Source: Runella zeae DSM 19591
Lineage (GTDB): Bacteria; Bacteroidota; Bacteroidia; Cytophagales; Spirosomataceae
DNA length: 64,000 bases
Reading direction: 5' to 3'
NCBI RefSeq assembly: GCF_000423565.1
Contig: NZ_AUIF01000033.1
Coordinates: 1 to 64,000, forward strand
Below, in pieces: positions 53,200 to 62,839 of the stretch. Made by a program: the position numbers and the translations under genes. Positions within the stretch are counted from its first letter, which is position 1. Every line of letters begins with the position of its first letter. The notes beneath the pieces were generated by a model. It had not been told where the DNA came from and did not search any database. It was given only the letters and a program-made list of their open reading frames with translations.

Positions 53200-54816
53200 A
53201 TGATTCGTCTGTTTTTTGGGTTTAGTCTTTTCCTAACTACCCTCTCTTGTGTGGTATCAGCTCAAGGGATATTACCCACGACTCATTACAAATACCAAGT
53301 TACGCTGCAAATAACTGAGCAGATAGCCCGTACCTTCGGAGACAGACGGGCGGCCCCCCGTCTCGAAATGCCCGTGCGCATTAAAAGCGGTCGCATCGCT
53401 GAAATAATTTCAATAGGGGAGCCGGTACTTTATTTTGATGAGAAGCTCTATGATATTTGTCAATCTTTTGGCGCAGATTCTACCACGGCATTAGCATTAT
53501 TATTAAGCCATGAACTCACCCATTTTTACGAACGGCACAACGAATGGATGGGGTTTGCACAATTGGCTAAGAAATTACCGCCGTCTGTCAAGTCAGAAGA
53601 AAAGAAAAAATTGGAATTGCAAGCCGATCAACGAGGCATGTTTCAAGCCTTTGTGGCGGGTTATTATCCCTTCTCAATTGTTAAACCTCTATATGAGAAG
53701 ATATATACCGAATATAAATTGGAGTTGAGTATACCGGGATATTTCTCACGGGATGAACGGATCAAGCTAGCTCAAGAACAGGCAGTAGTAGCTCGTAACG
53801 CGGGCGTTGCGTTCGAGACTGGTAACTTTCTGTTTTTAAACGGTCAGTATGCCTTAGCCGAACGTTGTTATCGCTACGTTTCCAATCTCCTGCCAATTCG
53901 AGAAGTAATTCATAATCAAGGTATAGCGTGGTTGCAGCAAGCCTACCAAATGACCCCTCTCAGTACTATGCCTTTCAAATTACCGATTGAGTTGGCGGCT
54001 ACCAATCGGATGCTGTCGGATCTGCGCAGTGGGGAAGAAGAAAAACGACAAAAAATGCTCAACGAAGCAGCGCGCATTTTTACGAATCTGATAGAGCAAG
54101 ACCCTACATATGAAGCAGCGTATTTGGGTCTTTGTTCCACACATTTGCTCCAAAATCAAAACGGTTCAGCCGACGATTTACTTAAAAAATGGGAGATGAA
54201 TGGGGGTAAACTTTCTCCGAACGGCCAACTCCTGCGGGCAATTACATTTGCCCAAAACAAAAACGAAAGAAGGTTGAAAAAGCAATTAGAGTTACTAAAC
54301 AACGTCCATGAACAGCAGTATAATGTTTCTTTACTGAAGAAGTATTTTTCGTGGCTTAATCAACGCGAGGAATTGAATATTGATTCGCTTCAAATGTTTC
54401 AGAAAAAGAGTTTAATTCCCTATTTTAAGTCGAATAGTATTGAAAATCAGATTTATAATTTAAAATTTCCTTTGGCCTTGACATCACTCTCAAATCCTTT
54501 CAATTTGCCTGGTCAAGACTTTATTCGTACTTCATATATGCTTACCAATGGAGTGCTTTCCTTTCATGTTAAGTTAGCTGACAAGCAATTTGATGTCATT
54601 CGCGCAACGGCACTCGCAGCTCCATGGCAAACTAAACAACAATTAAAGAAGGGTGACACCGAAGCCCGTCTATTGGAATTGTACGGAGCCCCTTCGCGCA
54701 AGATACCCGCTGGAAACGATGCTTTCTGGTATGGGTACGAAAACGCCCGCTGCTGGTTTGTGGTCAACAACGGGTGCGTGGAAGAATGGATGGTTTTTGA
54801 ACCAAAGAATCAATAA
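53200..54816 (+). CDS. Exported HEXXH metallopeptidase (M48-like) with TPR-like region
   Basis: A 538-residue exported protein (signal peptide LFFGFSLFLTTLSCVVSAQ). The zinc motif HELTHFYERH starts at residue 104, and the third ligand region is LELQADQRGM near 137-146, as in M48-type peptidases. Helical TPR-like repeats follow from about 200 to 400. The C-terminus ends in a beta region with CWFVVNNGCVEEWMVF. It is probably periplasmic. Its upstream region carries the 17-base motif of the ECF sigma gene and the direct repeats. It is convergent with the second anti-sigma-like gene. Confidence 0.8.
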   Translation: MIRLFFGFSLFLTTLSCVVSAQGILPTTHYKYQVTLQITEQIARTFGDRRAAPRLEMPVRIKSGRIAEIISIGEPVLYFDEKLYDICQSFGADSTTALALLLSHELTHFYERHNEWMGFAQLAKKLPPSVKSEEKKKLELQADQRGMFQAFVAGYYPFSIVKPLYEKIYTEYKLELSIPGYFSRDERIKLAQEQAVVARNAGVAFETGNFLFLNGQYALAERCYRYVSNLLPIREVIHNQGIAWLQQAYQMTPLSTMPFKLPIELAATNRMLSDLRSGEEEKRQKMLNEAARIFTNLIEQDPTYEAAYLGLCSTHLLQNQNGSADDLLKKWEMNGGKLSPNGQLLRAITFAQNKNERRLKKQLELLNNVHEQQYNVSLLKKYFSWLNQREELNIDSLQMFQKKSLIPYFKSNSIENQIYNLKFPLALTSLSNPFNLPGQDFIRTSYMLTNGVLSFHVKLADKQFDVIRATALAAPWQTKQQLKKGDTEARLLELYGAPSRKIPAGNDAFWYGYENARCWFVVNNGCVEEWMVFEPKNQ

Positions 54817-54819
54817 AGG

Positions 54820-55596
54820 CTATTTTTGCTCAACCATTGGCTCTTTTGCTCCTTTGATCAAAACGTAGCGTATTTTTCCGTCCGTAAAATAGTAGGTATC
54901 ATTCAAACGGTCATACACAATGCGCCACTTTGATGAATAAGCAAAGAAATAAGGCATGGAAATCGTAAGGGTATCCCCAAATTCATACGCAGGTGAACCA
55001 GATTTTTCAAATCGAACTACCAAAGTATCCTTAGCCTTTTGATTTTTGCCAAAACCCATGCCCGAATCTGAAGATTCGTAAATCGGTAGGGATATTACGC
55101 CTTCCATGTACTGCTTTTGAGGTATGTCTTGGGCGATTTGTTCGAGTGGTTTAGGCCCCTCCAATTGTTGTTTCAGGGTAGAGTCTTTTACTGTTTTTGT
55201 GGAATCATCTTTCCCCGCAATTTCATCACCAGTTTTGGGCCAATTGTTCCAAACCAATATACCTGCTATCAACAATATTCCGGTAATAGCAGCCGCGTAT
55301 CTTACCACAGAACTTTGCCACCATTTTACCTTTATTACTTTGCCTATTTCCGGTTCTTCTTCGGCTTTTGTCGCAAGGCCTCCGGTTTTCATTTCCTCTT
55401 CAAATTCGACAAACATATCTTTTAGTTCCCGACGACGGTTTTGCCGAATATGAGCAAGTAAGATTTTTTGGGTTTCAAACTCCGCTCGATAAGCTTTATT
55501 GGAGGTAATCATTTTTTCAACCTGTTGGCGTTCCATTTCGTCTGCTTCCCCCATCAGGTACTTTTCGTAGAGTTCATCTCTTTCTATCTCATTCAT
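54820..55596 (-). CDS. Single-pass anti-sigma-like protein
   Basis: A 258-residue protein. The N-terminal helical part (ELYEKYLMGEADEMERQQVE) is typical of Bacteroidota anti-sigma factors and one membrane helix follows (about 102-120, YAAAITGILLIAGILVW). The periplasmic part is rich in Lys/Asp and ends in a beta-rich segment. It overlaps the ECF sigma gene by 8 bases. It lacks a FecR domain, so it does not respond to a TonB receptor in the usual way. Confidence 0.72.
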   Translation of the reverse strand: MNEIERDELYEKYLMGEADEMERQQVEKMITSNKAYRAEFETQKILLAHIRQNRRRELKDMFVEFEEEMKTGGLATKAEEEPEIGKVIKVKWWQSSVVRYAAAITGILLIAGILVWNNWPKTGDEIAGKDDSTKTVKDSTLKQQLEGPKPLEQIAQDIPQKQYMEGVISLPIYESSDSGMGFGKNQKAKDTLVVRFEKSGSPAYEFGDTLTISMPYFFAYSSKWRIVYDRLNDTYYFTDGKIRYVLIKGAKEPMVEQK

Positions 55597-56203
55597 TGTT
55601 TTTGGAATTTTTGGAGGTTGGAAACTTCACACCGGCTTTTTGTAACAATCGCTTTAACGATTGCTTACACTCATAAATTTTGGTTTTCATGGAGTTGTAA
55701 TTGATACCAAATTGCTCCGCTACTTTATCTACTCTTATCTTATACCAATACCGAGCATAAAATATGTCGGCACAATCGCCCGAACGCATTTTCAACATTG
55801 CTTCCACAACTTTGCCCGAAATATCAAAGACTTCTTCTTCAGGATTAAAAAATGGCTCTTCGGAATCTGGCTTTACCTCATCGTCCATACTCAACCGTGT
55901 AAAGACCCGTTGTTCTTCATCCGCGAGTATTCCGTATTTTTTTCTGTTACGCAAGGTCTCAAACCAGACTCGTTTAGCGATAGAAATGATAATCGTTTTG
56001 AGGGTGGCATCTAAGCGTATAGTGTGACATTGAGCATCAAACCGAATCATCGTTTCTTGATACACATCGTCGAAATCGGGGCCTTTACAGGACCAATTTC
56101 TCATAAAACTTCCAATTGGACTTTTATAACTTGCGTACAGTTCTTGCCAAGCTTTTCGGTCGTTTTGCTTAATACGCTCTAAAAGGGTACTATCGCTGAT
56201 CAT
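55589..56203 (-). CDS. ECF-type sigma-70 factor
   Basis: A 204-residue sigma factor: region 2 around WQELYASYKSPIGSFM and DFDDVYQETMIRF, region 4 around KIRVDKVAEQFGINYNSMKT. It is divergent from the second CHAT gene (125-base gap), which contains a 10-bp palindrome AGTTTAAACT flanked by ACAAAATTTTTGT- and TTTTTGTG-type stretches that could be the promoter for both. Confidence 0.87.
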   Translation of the reverse strand: MISDSTLLERIKQNDRKAWQELYASYKSPIGSFMRNWSCKGPDFDDVYQETMIRFDAQCHTIRLDATLKTIIISIAKRVWFETLRNRKKYGILADEEQRVFTRLSMDDEVKPDSEEPFFNPEEEVFDISGKVVEAMLKMRSGDCADIFYARYWYKIRVDKVAEQFGINYNSMKTKIYECKQSLKRLLQKAGVKFPTSKNSKNNE

Positions 56204-56328
56204 CGGGTCAAAGGTTTATAACGCAAAATAAACTAAAGAGAAAGGCTTACAAAATTTTTGTAGTTTAAACTTTTTGTGAATTATTTTTATGAATTTTAGA
56301 AACCGTAAACTCTTCTGAAATATCAATT

Positions 56329-59300
56329 ATGAACAAATTGTTTAAGAACTTTTGCTATTATACCCTGACACTCTTACTCATTTACTCTTCTTACGGAATT
56401 GCTCAAACGTTGAATAAGCAGGATAAGGAAGTTTTACAGGGACTTTGGATTTCTTATGCCAAAAATTCGGCCTCTGAACATGAGTTCATCAAATTACTTA
56501 ATCGCGGAGTTGATATCAATACAAGGGACGAAAATGGTGCTACAGCTCTAATGTGGGCGGCCTTGCGCGGGAATTGGACACTTATAGAGTTCTTATTGCA
56601 AAAAGGAGCCAATCCTAACATCAAAGGCATTATCTACCTCAAACAAAATACCCCTGATGCTTATGCGGGAAGTGTGCTGAGTGCAGCAGTTATCAGCGGC
56701 GAATACAGCGCTGTCAAAATTCTTTACGAAAATGCGAAACAATCTCCCTTTGAGTATGATTTATCTCCACCTAATAGCAAAACTCAGATTGCTCCTATAC
56801 ATCGGGCTTGCTTGACAGGCGCTAATGCTATCAATTATATTAACTTGTTTGTAAGAAGTGAAAAAGCTGTACAGCCTAATGTAAATTTAATGGCTAAAAT
56901 GCAGCAAGGCAACTTCTCTCCACTTATGATGGCTACTATGGAAGGCGATGACTATGTGTGTAAAATCCTGTTGTTGGAAGGGGCCGATCCAAGCCTTAAA
57001 AATGATAAAGGAGAAACAGCACTTCAAATCGCCGAAAAACTGGAACGTATGAATGTAATAGCCGTACTGAAAATGAAAGCAAGTCTTTCGGAAAACAATG
57101 TAAAGCTGGAGAGTCACCCCGATAAGCCTGAGAATGATACCCAAAAACAATTGGACAGATTGGCTACGCTTCAGGATTTATACGCTTCTAAAGGAGATAC
57201 TGCCTCCGCGCAACGACTCGCCTCCGAAATCGTAACGCTCAAAATCCAAATCTACAAAAAGCAGAAAATTATAGAAGTAGGGGAGGAGAGTAATCAAACC
57301 CAAAGAGCAATACCTGATGAATATGTGACTAATGTAAGGCGTGCTTTAAAGTTTATTAAGGGAATATTAAAACTAATTCGAAAAAAGAACAGAGTACAGT
57401 ATGAAAGAGACATGCTACCCATTTGTGGAATGCTGCTTTCGATGGGAATGAACGAGGAGGTGGAAAATTTTACCACCGGATTTGAATCAAAAGCAATGAA
57501 ATATCAATGCATTTTAGCGCAAAAGAGGCAGGGCAAGTTTCAGGAAGCGATAACCAATATCACTATGCTACGCAATGAACTGGCCTTTTCGGAAGATTCG
57601 CTCAAAGCCAAATTAAGTATTGAATTAGGGGGTATTTATGAAGAATTGGGAAAGTTTGAAAAAGCAGAAGAAGAATGGATTGCGGTACTCAACAGCGAAC
57701 AACTTAGAAATCCAAATTCATACCTTTATAGAAAAGCTAACAATAAATTGGGATTGATGTATCAAAATACCGGGCAGAGTGAAAAGGCAAAAATCTTTCT
57801 GGAGGAATCCATTTCTTTCAATTCATCACCGAATAATAAATTCGATTTCATCGACAACGATCTCTCACTCATTGATACCGAACGAGAGACAATCACACCG
57901 CAAAAGATAACAGCCACTATGGTAGGAGCTTCACTTGGAATCTTAAATCATAAGTTAAAACCGTATGTTGAGGATAGCCTGAGTAAAGTTCGAAATGTTT
58001 TTGAATCAATGGCTGAAAAAGGAGAAAGACCTTCGAATTACTTTGAGGCCATAGAGCAGCGCGACCAACAATACGTTTATTTGCATGATTCTTTCACCAA
58101 TAGTGCTTTTGCTGGTTTTGCACTAGGGAATATTGCGTATGTACAGGAAAACTTTACATCAGCTATTGCACATTATAGTAAGGCAGCAATTATGTTTGAG
58201 CGGATTTGGGGTAGATTTAACATCTATTATTGGTTCTGTCTGTCCAATATCGCTCAAATCAATTTCAAAACAGGTAATTATCATGAAGGTGAATATTACA
58301 CAAACGTACTCATTAAAAACCTGCGATTATTCTGTAATGACAACTCTGAGTTCACAATGGGGGATATCCCTGAGATGCTGAATTCACTCAAAAGTATAGC
58401 TGACTATCATCGTAAAGTGGCAACAGATTTAAATGTCTTTTATGATTATTTCACATTCGGTAAGACACAATATTTGGAAGAGGAAAAAAGGGATGTTTTA
58501 TCTGTTGAAAACGCTTACAATATGGTAGCGTTAGCGAATCTATACGCTCGGTTAAAAGAATATAAAACTGCTGAATCACTCTACAAAAGAGCTCTGTTAG
58601 AGAAAGGAATTGACGAAGAGAATCAACGATTAGCTTATAGTGGTCTGGCGCAAATTGAACAATTCAACCGTCAATTTAGTGAAGCTGAAAAGCACCTTAA
58701 TCAAGCATTGATCCTTGCAATAAAGACAAATCAACTTTCGATTATTACTGATAGCAAACTTAAACTGGGGCTCTTTTATATTAACCAAAAAAATACTGCG
58801 AATGCAACCGCATATTTGAACGAAATAAGCCAAGAGTTAAAGAAATGGGTATCGTCTTATGAAAAATTAGACCAAAAGGAGGAAAAATATTATCTCGCAC
58901 GCAGTATTGAAAAGCAATATTTGATGCTCAATGGTGCTTACATGGCTCTCATGAAGCAAAATCAAAATTTGGCTACTGTACTCTGGGAAAATGTAACTTG
59001 GCAAAAAAACAACACGTTAGCTAGCGATCGTTATTCCAAAGGGCAGATAAGTGCGACTGAAATACGATCAAAGTTGCAACCCAATAGCATTCTTGCTGAG
59101 TACTTTAAATTTTTTCAAATTGACGATGACAGGGAGAAGGTACAATACGGAGTTATTTTGCTTACAAAAGAACACACAGCAAAAGCATATAGCATTTTCT
59201 CAGAAAATGAATTGGTTGCTCTATTAAAAGAGGATTCTCTTTATCAAAAGAGAGACTATTTCGGAACTTTTTTGCCTATACAGGGCTTCGGAACTATTGG

Positions 59301-60168
59301 TATAAAAAAGCTATATATTTCTGCTATTGGGCTACTTCATAGAGTATCTTTTGGAGGATTACAAAATCGTCAAAATCCGGCTATTGAAAACTATGATATT
59401 GCATATTTGAATAATTCACTTTGGAAGCCCGAGACCAAAATAGATTTAGCCAAAGCCAATGCCATACTTTGGGGCGGATTAGAATATGGTAAAATGGCAC
59501 TGGATTCCACAAAAAAACTTCCAAAAGCATGGGACTACCTTCACTGGACAGAAAAAGAGGTAGAATCTTTGCAGAATCTTTTATCTAAAAAGATAAAAGA
59601 TATTAAATTGGTAAAAGGCGAATTTGCCATTGAGCCTTCTTTCCATGCATATAATAATGCCTCTCCCTCTATTCTACATATAGCTACTCATGGTTATTTC
59701 TTCCCCGAAAACCAAAATAAAAATCAATTTGCACAGACTGTTTTTCAAAAATCGGCTAACCCACTCGATAGATCAGGGTTAATTTTGAGTAAAGCAAATT
59801 CGTCTTGGTATAAAAATGAATCTGTTAATGACCCAACGGATGGTATTCTTACCGCAGATGAAGTAAGTAGATTAAATCTTTCAAAAACAACCCTCGCCGT
59901 ATTAAGTGCCTGTCAGACAGGGCTTGGTGAAATTGAAGGGAATTTTGGGGTATTTGGATTGCAACAAGCCTTCAAACAAGCGGGAGTAGATTATCTATTA
60001 GTCAGTTTATGGCAAATACCCGACAAAGAAAGTTACGAGATGATGCAGTTATTTTACACTAACCTTACCAATAACCTATCCATCGAAACAGCCTTTAATA
60101 ATGCTCAGCGGGAAATGATGAAGAAATATTCCCCCTTCTATTGGGCAGGATTTGTGCTGATTCGTTAG
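56329..60168 (+). CDS. Exported ankyrin-TPR-CHAT domain (caspase-like) protein
   Basis: A 1279-residue protein with a signal peptide (LTLLLIYSSYGIAQ). Ankyrin repeats fill about 45-260 (NGATALMWAALRGNWTLIEF, FSPLMMATMEGDDYVCKIL, GADPSLKNDKGETALQIAE). TPR repeats run to about 900 (e.g. YKTAESLYKRALLEKG). The CHAT domain (about 960-1279) has His1121 (LHIATHGYFF) and Cys1195 (LSACQTGLGE), the full catalytic dyad. Unlike the first CHAT protein it has no C-terminal membrane helix, so it is likely soluble in the periplasm or secreted. It lies across a divergent promoter from its sigma/anti-sigma pair. Confidence 0.9.
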   Translation: MNKLFKNFCYYTLTLLLIYSSYGIAQTLNKQDKEVLQGLWISYAKNSASEHEFIKLLNRGVDINTRDENGATALMWAALRGNWTLIEFLLQKGANPNIKGIIYLKQNTPDAYAGSVLSAAVISGEYSAVKILYENAKQSPFEYDLSPPNSKTQIAPIHRACLTGANAINYINLFVRSEKAVQPNVNLMAKMQQGNFSPLMMATMEGDDYVCKILLLEGADPSLKNDKGETALQIAEKLERMNVIAVLKMKASLSENNVKLESHPDKPENDTQKQLDRLATLQDLYASKGDTASAQRLASEIVTLKIQIYKKQKIIEVGEESNQTQRAIPDEYVTNVRRALKFIKGILKLIRKKNRVQYERDMLPICGMLLSMGMNEEVENFTTGFESKAMKYQCILAQKRQGKFQEAITNITMLRNELAFSEDSLKAKLSIELGGIYEELGKFEKAEEEWIAVLNSEQLRNPNSYLYRKANNKLGLMYQNTGQSEKAKIFLEESISFNSSPNNKFDFIDNDLSLIDTERETITPQKITATMVGASLGILNHKLKPYVEDSLSKVRNVFESMAEKGERPSNYFEAIEQRDQQYVYLHDSFTNSAFAGFALGNIAYVQENFTSAIAHYSKAAIMFERIWGRFNIYYWFCLSNIAQINFKTGNYHEGEYYTNVLIKNLRLFCNDNSEFTMGDIPEMLNSLKSIADYHRKVATDLNVFYDYFTFGKTQYLEEEKRDVLSVENAYNMVALANLYARLKEYKTAESLYKRALLEKGIDEENQRLAYSGLAQIEQFNRQFSEAEKHLNQALILAIKTNQLSIITDSKLKLGLFYINQKNTANATAYLNEISQELKKWVSSYEKLDQKEEKYYLARSIEKQYLMLNGAYMALMKQNQNLATVLWENVTWQKNNTLASDRYSKGQISATEIRSKLQPNSILAEYFKFFQIDDDREKVQYGVILLTKEHTAKAYSIFSENELVALLKEDSLYQKRDYFGTFLPIQGFGTIGIKKLYISAIGLLHRVSFGGLQNRQNPAIENYDIAYLNNSLWKPETKIDLAKANAILWGGLEYGKMALDSTKKLPKAWDYLHWTEKEVESLQNLLSKKIKDIKLVKGEFAIEPSFHAYNNASPSILHIATHGYFFPENQNKNQFAQTVFQKSANPLDRSGLILSKANSSWYKNESVNDPTDGILTADEVSRLNLSKTTLAVLSACQTGLGEIEGNFGVFGLQQAFKQAGVDYLLVSLWQIPDKESYEMMQLFYTNLTNNLSIETAFNNAQREMMKKYSPFYWAGFVLIR

Positions 60169-60204
60169 ATTTTTGCATACACGGTACCCATTTCTATTCA
60201 TCCT

Positions 60205-60530
60205 TCCTTATATGGCTCTGATACGCACTGATTTTTATACAGCGCAGTCGTAAATATTTTTACAGCGTCATTTTGGAAATGCCGACGGTTTTGGCAATTC
60301 CATCGACACCCAATTTTTCCTCTTTGTAATACATCTCGGCCAACATGGCTTTCTTTTGTTTGAGATGTCAATCGTTGCGGCGACCCGCACCGATAAAATA
60401 CTGCGTTTCCATGATGAATGCTTTTAGGAATTTGTGTATTTTTACATTCTACAGCACTCTTAAAGTGCCTATATACTGCTCTCAACAACTGAAAAGTAAA
60501 CTTACCAGTTTCTTGGTCTTGTTCAATCAT
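60205..60530 (-). pseudogene. Serine resolvase/invertase C-terminal relic
   Basis: One frame begins QETGKFTFQLLRAV, the end of the resolvase catalytic domain. A shifted frame carries the helix-turn-helix QKKAMLAEMYYKEEKLGVDG and IAKTVGISKMTL, then a stop where a Tyr codon is expected (next KYLRLR). The N-terminal half with the catalytic Ser is absent. So the gene is truncated, frameshifted and stopped: a decayed recombinase of a mobile element or DNA invertase. Confidence 0.7.
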
Positions 60531-60775
60531 ACAAATCTAAAGGCGGCCCCGCAAATGGGAAAGTGTAATTTATAAAGGAAATCAAGTAAATGTGAATTGT
60601 AGATACCACGAGGTGCCCCGTGGCGTATGTTCCATACAAAAAACAGTTTGCATGGAAGTTTTAAGCAGTTGCACGGCAGTCTTGATACCGGCTTGCTCAA
60701 TCGGATGTCTTTTAAGGTTACCGCAACTGTTTTTTTGAAAGGCTGTTTATTCTCTTAAAGTACTGATAAACAGAC

Positions 60776-60925
60776 TCATGCCTTATAAATCACCGCATTG
60801 ACGATGATTCGGGCGTAAATTGGATTTTCAAAGTCGACTCCTGTATGCTCTGGTTGGCTGTAGAAGACCCAACCCTTTTCTACCCGCATACACCAAGCTG
60901 AACGATCTTGCATCCCCTGTGGTAT
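60776..60925 (-). pseudogene. C-terminal relic of an unidentified gene
   Basis: The reverse frame reads QDRSAWCMRVEKGWVFYSQP and VDFENPIYARIIVNAVIYKA to a stop at 60776-60778, a well-formed protein end. A short G run near 60915 seems to break the upstream frame. I do not recognise the family. The rest of 60531-61081 has no gene that I can support. Confidence 0.3.
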
Positions 60926-61081
60926 CTTTCATTTTGAAACCAAGTAAAATGATACGGAAGTTTGTAACTCATGGTTTAAAAATACTTCCGTATTTGACAA
61001 AATAAAACCCCATAGGTTCTCTTCTATGTTTTATGGCAATGGATGTAGTTTAGTTAATTTTATGGGTAGTAGTAAACTTTA

Positions 61082-62464
61082 TCATTTCATTATCGGCATA
61101 TTGGCATCTACTTTTTTGAGCCAATCGGTCAGTTTTCGATGCATTTCCTGAGCTTTGCTCGGATTGTTTTTGCTTAAATCTTCGGTTTCAGATTCGTCAT
61201 CCCGAAGATTAAAAAGGGCTATTTCGTTGGTTTCATAGCTTTTAGTCAACTTCCAATCTCCTTCCCTGATAGCACCTGATGGGCGACTCAACTGATTGCT
61301 AAAATGAGGGTAATGCCAAAAAATCTGTCCTCGGTCAAAATTTGCCTCGGGGTTTTTGAGTAAAGGCAAAAAACTTTTGGCGTCGGGCATCACCTCCTGC
61401 TTTTGACCTAGTATGTCCAACAGGGTGGGTGTATAATCGGTATTCATAAAGTACTGGTCACAGATTTGATTGGCGGCAATGGTTCCTCGTTGAGAAATAA
61501 GGGTCGGTACCCGAATACCACCTTCGTAGGTAAATCCTTTCCATTTACGCAAATTGCCAGCCGTAGTAGGTATAGGGCCAAGTTCGGGAATGCCCACACC
61601 GCCGTTGTCAGACGTAAAAACAATGAGTGTGTTCTCCATCAGCCCCTTCTCTTCTAGAAGTTGGATGATTTGCCCCACGCCATCGTCCATACTTTCAATC
61701 ACGGCAGCATAGTAAGGGTTGTATTTGCCATTAAATTTTTCGAATTTTTTAAGGTATTTACTCACTTTATCACCACGCGGAACCAGAAAAACGTGCGGTG
61801 CCGAATAGCACAGATACAAAAAGAAAGGCTGTTGTTTGTCTGAACTCTTCACAAAATCCAGCGCATAGTCGGTGAGTTTATCGGTGAGGTAGGTGGTACC
61901 TTTATCTTCAAACATTTTTTTATAGCTATCTTCGTAAATGCTATAATTGTAATAATCCAACCCGTTTTTACCAATCATGCGGGCATATGTAAACCCCTGC
62001 CCCCAGGGAGCCAGCGAGTCGGCACCGCCCAAATGCCATTTACCAACAAACCCCGTTCGGTACCCCAGCGGTTTGAGCCTTTCGGCAAGCGTAATCTCGG
62101 AAGAACCAAGGTATTTTGTCCATTGGGCAGGCTTCACTGGTGACAGCGAATCGGTACGTTCTCCAACCAGAAAATTGGTCAGCTTGAGCCGGGCGGGGTG
62201 TTTGCCCGTCATGATAGCCGCCCTTGACGGCGAGCAAACGGGGCAGGCAGCATAGCTTTGGGTGAATTTAATTCCGCTTTTTGCCAGTTTATCAAGATTA
62301 GGGGTTTCGTTGAACGGATTGCCGTAACAACCCAAATCAGCCTGAGCCAAATCATCAGCCAAAATAAAGATGATGTTGGGTTTTGTGGTTTGAGTCTGTG
62401 CAAAGTTGCCATGCAACAGCAACGCAACGATTGTGAAAGTCGAAATGAGTTTAAACTTTATCAT
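61082..62464 (-). CDS. Exported type I sulfatase
   Basis: A 460-residue arylsulfatase-family enzyme with a signal peptide (STFTIVALLLHGNFAQ). Metal-binding Asp37-Asp38 are in IIFILADDLA. The formylglycine signature is CSPSRAAIMTG at 77-87 with Cys77 to be oxidised to formylglycine. Later HLGGAD and LIVFTSDNGG motifs complete the active site. It releases sulfate from glycans or sulfate esters in the periplasm. No sulfatase-maturing enzyme is in the window. It is separate from the PUL but functionally compatible with it. Confidence 0.93.
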   Translation of the reverse strand: MIKFKLISTFTIVALLLHGNFAQTQTTKPNIIFILADDLAQADLGCYGNPFNETPNLDKLAKSGIKFTQSYAACPVCSPSRAAIMTGKHPARLKLTNFLVGERTDSLSPVKPAQWTKYLGSSEITLAERLKPLGYRTGFVGKWHLGGADSLAPWGQGFTYARMIGKNGLDYYNYSIYEDSYKKMFEDKGTTYLTDKLTDYALDFVKSSDKQQPFFLYLCYSAPHVFLVPRGDKVSKYLKKFEKFNGKYNPYYAAVIESMDDGVGQIIQLLEEKGLMENTLIVFTSDNGGVGIPELGPIPTTAGNLRKWKGFTYEGGIRVPTLISQRGTIAANQICDQYFMNTDYTPTLLDILGQKQEVMPDAKSFLPLLKNPEANFDRGQIFWHYPHFSNQLSRPSGAIREGDWKLTKSYETNEIALFNLRDDESETEDLSKNNPSKAQEMHRKLTDWLKKVDANMPIMK

Positions 62465-62652
62465 AAAAATAGACGTGTATCATTTTATGGTTTCTTTAAA
62501 AAGTGCGTAACAGATACCCTGGGCAACGGCCTTGCTTTTGGTATTTTTATCAAAACACCTCCCCTCGGCTTTCAACGCCTTTAGCGTCGGTGATTTTTTA
62601 AGCATAAGCAATAGACGGCTCAGTGGCACAGAGAATAGCTATAGTTTAAAAC

Positions 62653-62735
62653 TTACGAGATAGGAGCATAAAGCACGGGGGCTTTATGCTCCTATCTCGT
62701 AAAAATAATATCATTTTATATGAAAATGATATTAT
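62653..62735. terminator. Two strong palindromes downstream of the LysR gene
   Basis: A perfect 22-bp inverted repeat (62653-62674, 62681-62702, 6-base loop) is followed by a perfect 13-bp AT-rich one (62705-62717, 62723-62735). They lie between the LysR stop (62840) and the sulfatase start (62464), in a 375-base gap with no gene. The first is followed on the reverse strand by GTTTT, so it likely terminates the LysR mRNA. Confidence 0.65.
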
Positions 62736-62839
62736 CCGAAAATCCACTCTTACAAACTTATCATAAAGTGTTAAATCGTTTTACTTAAGAATCTAATTTG
62801 CCAGTATTACTTGAAGTTAAGAAACAATAAACTAATTAA

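Noticed and set aside
60820-61005. Small forward open frame in the gap before the sulfatase gene
   Set aside because: No ribosome-binding site or family; the reverse strand shows a better protein relic.
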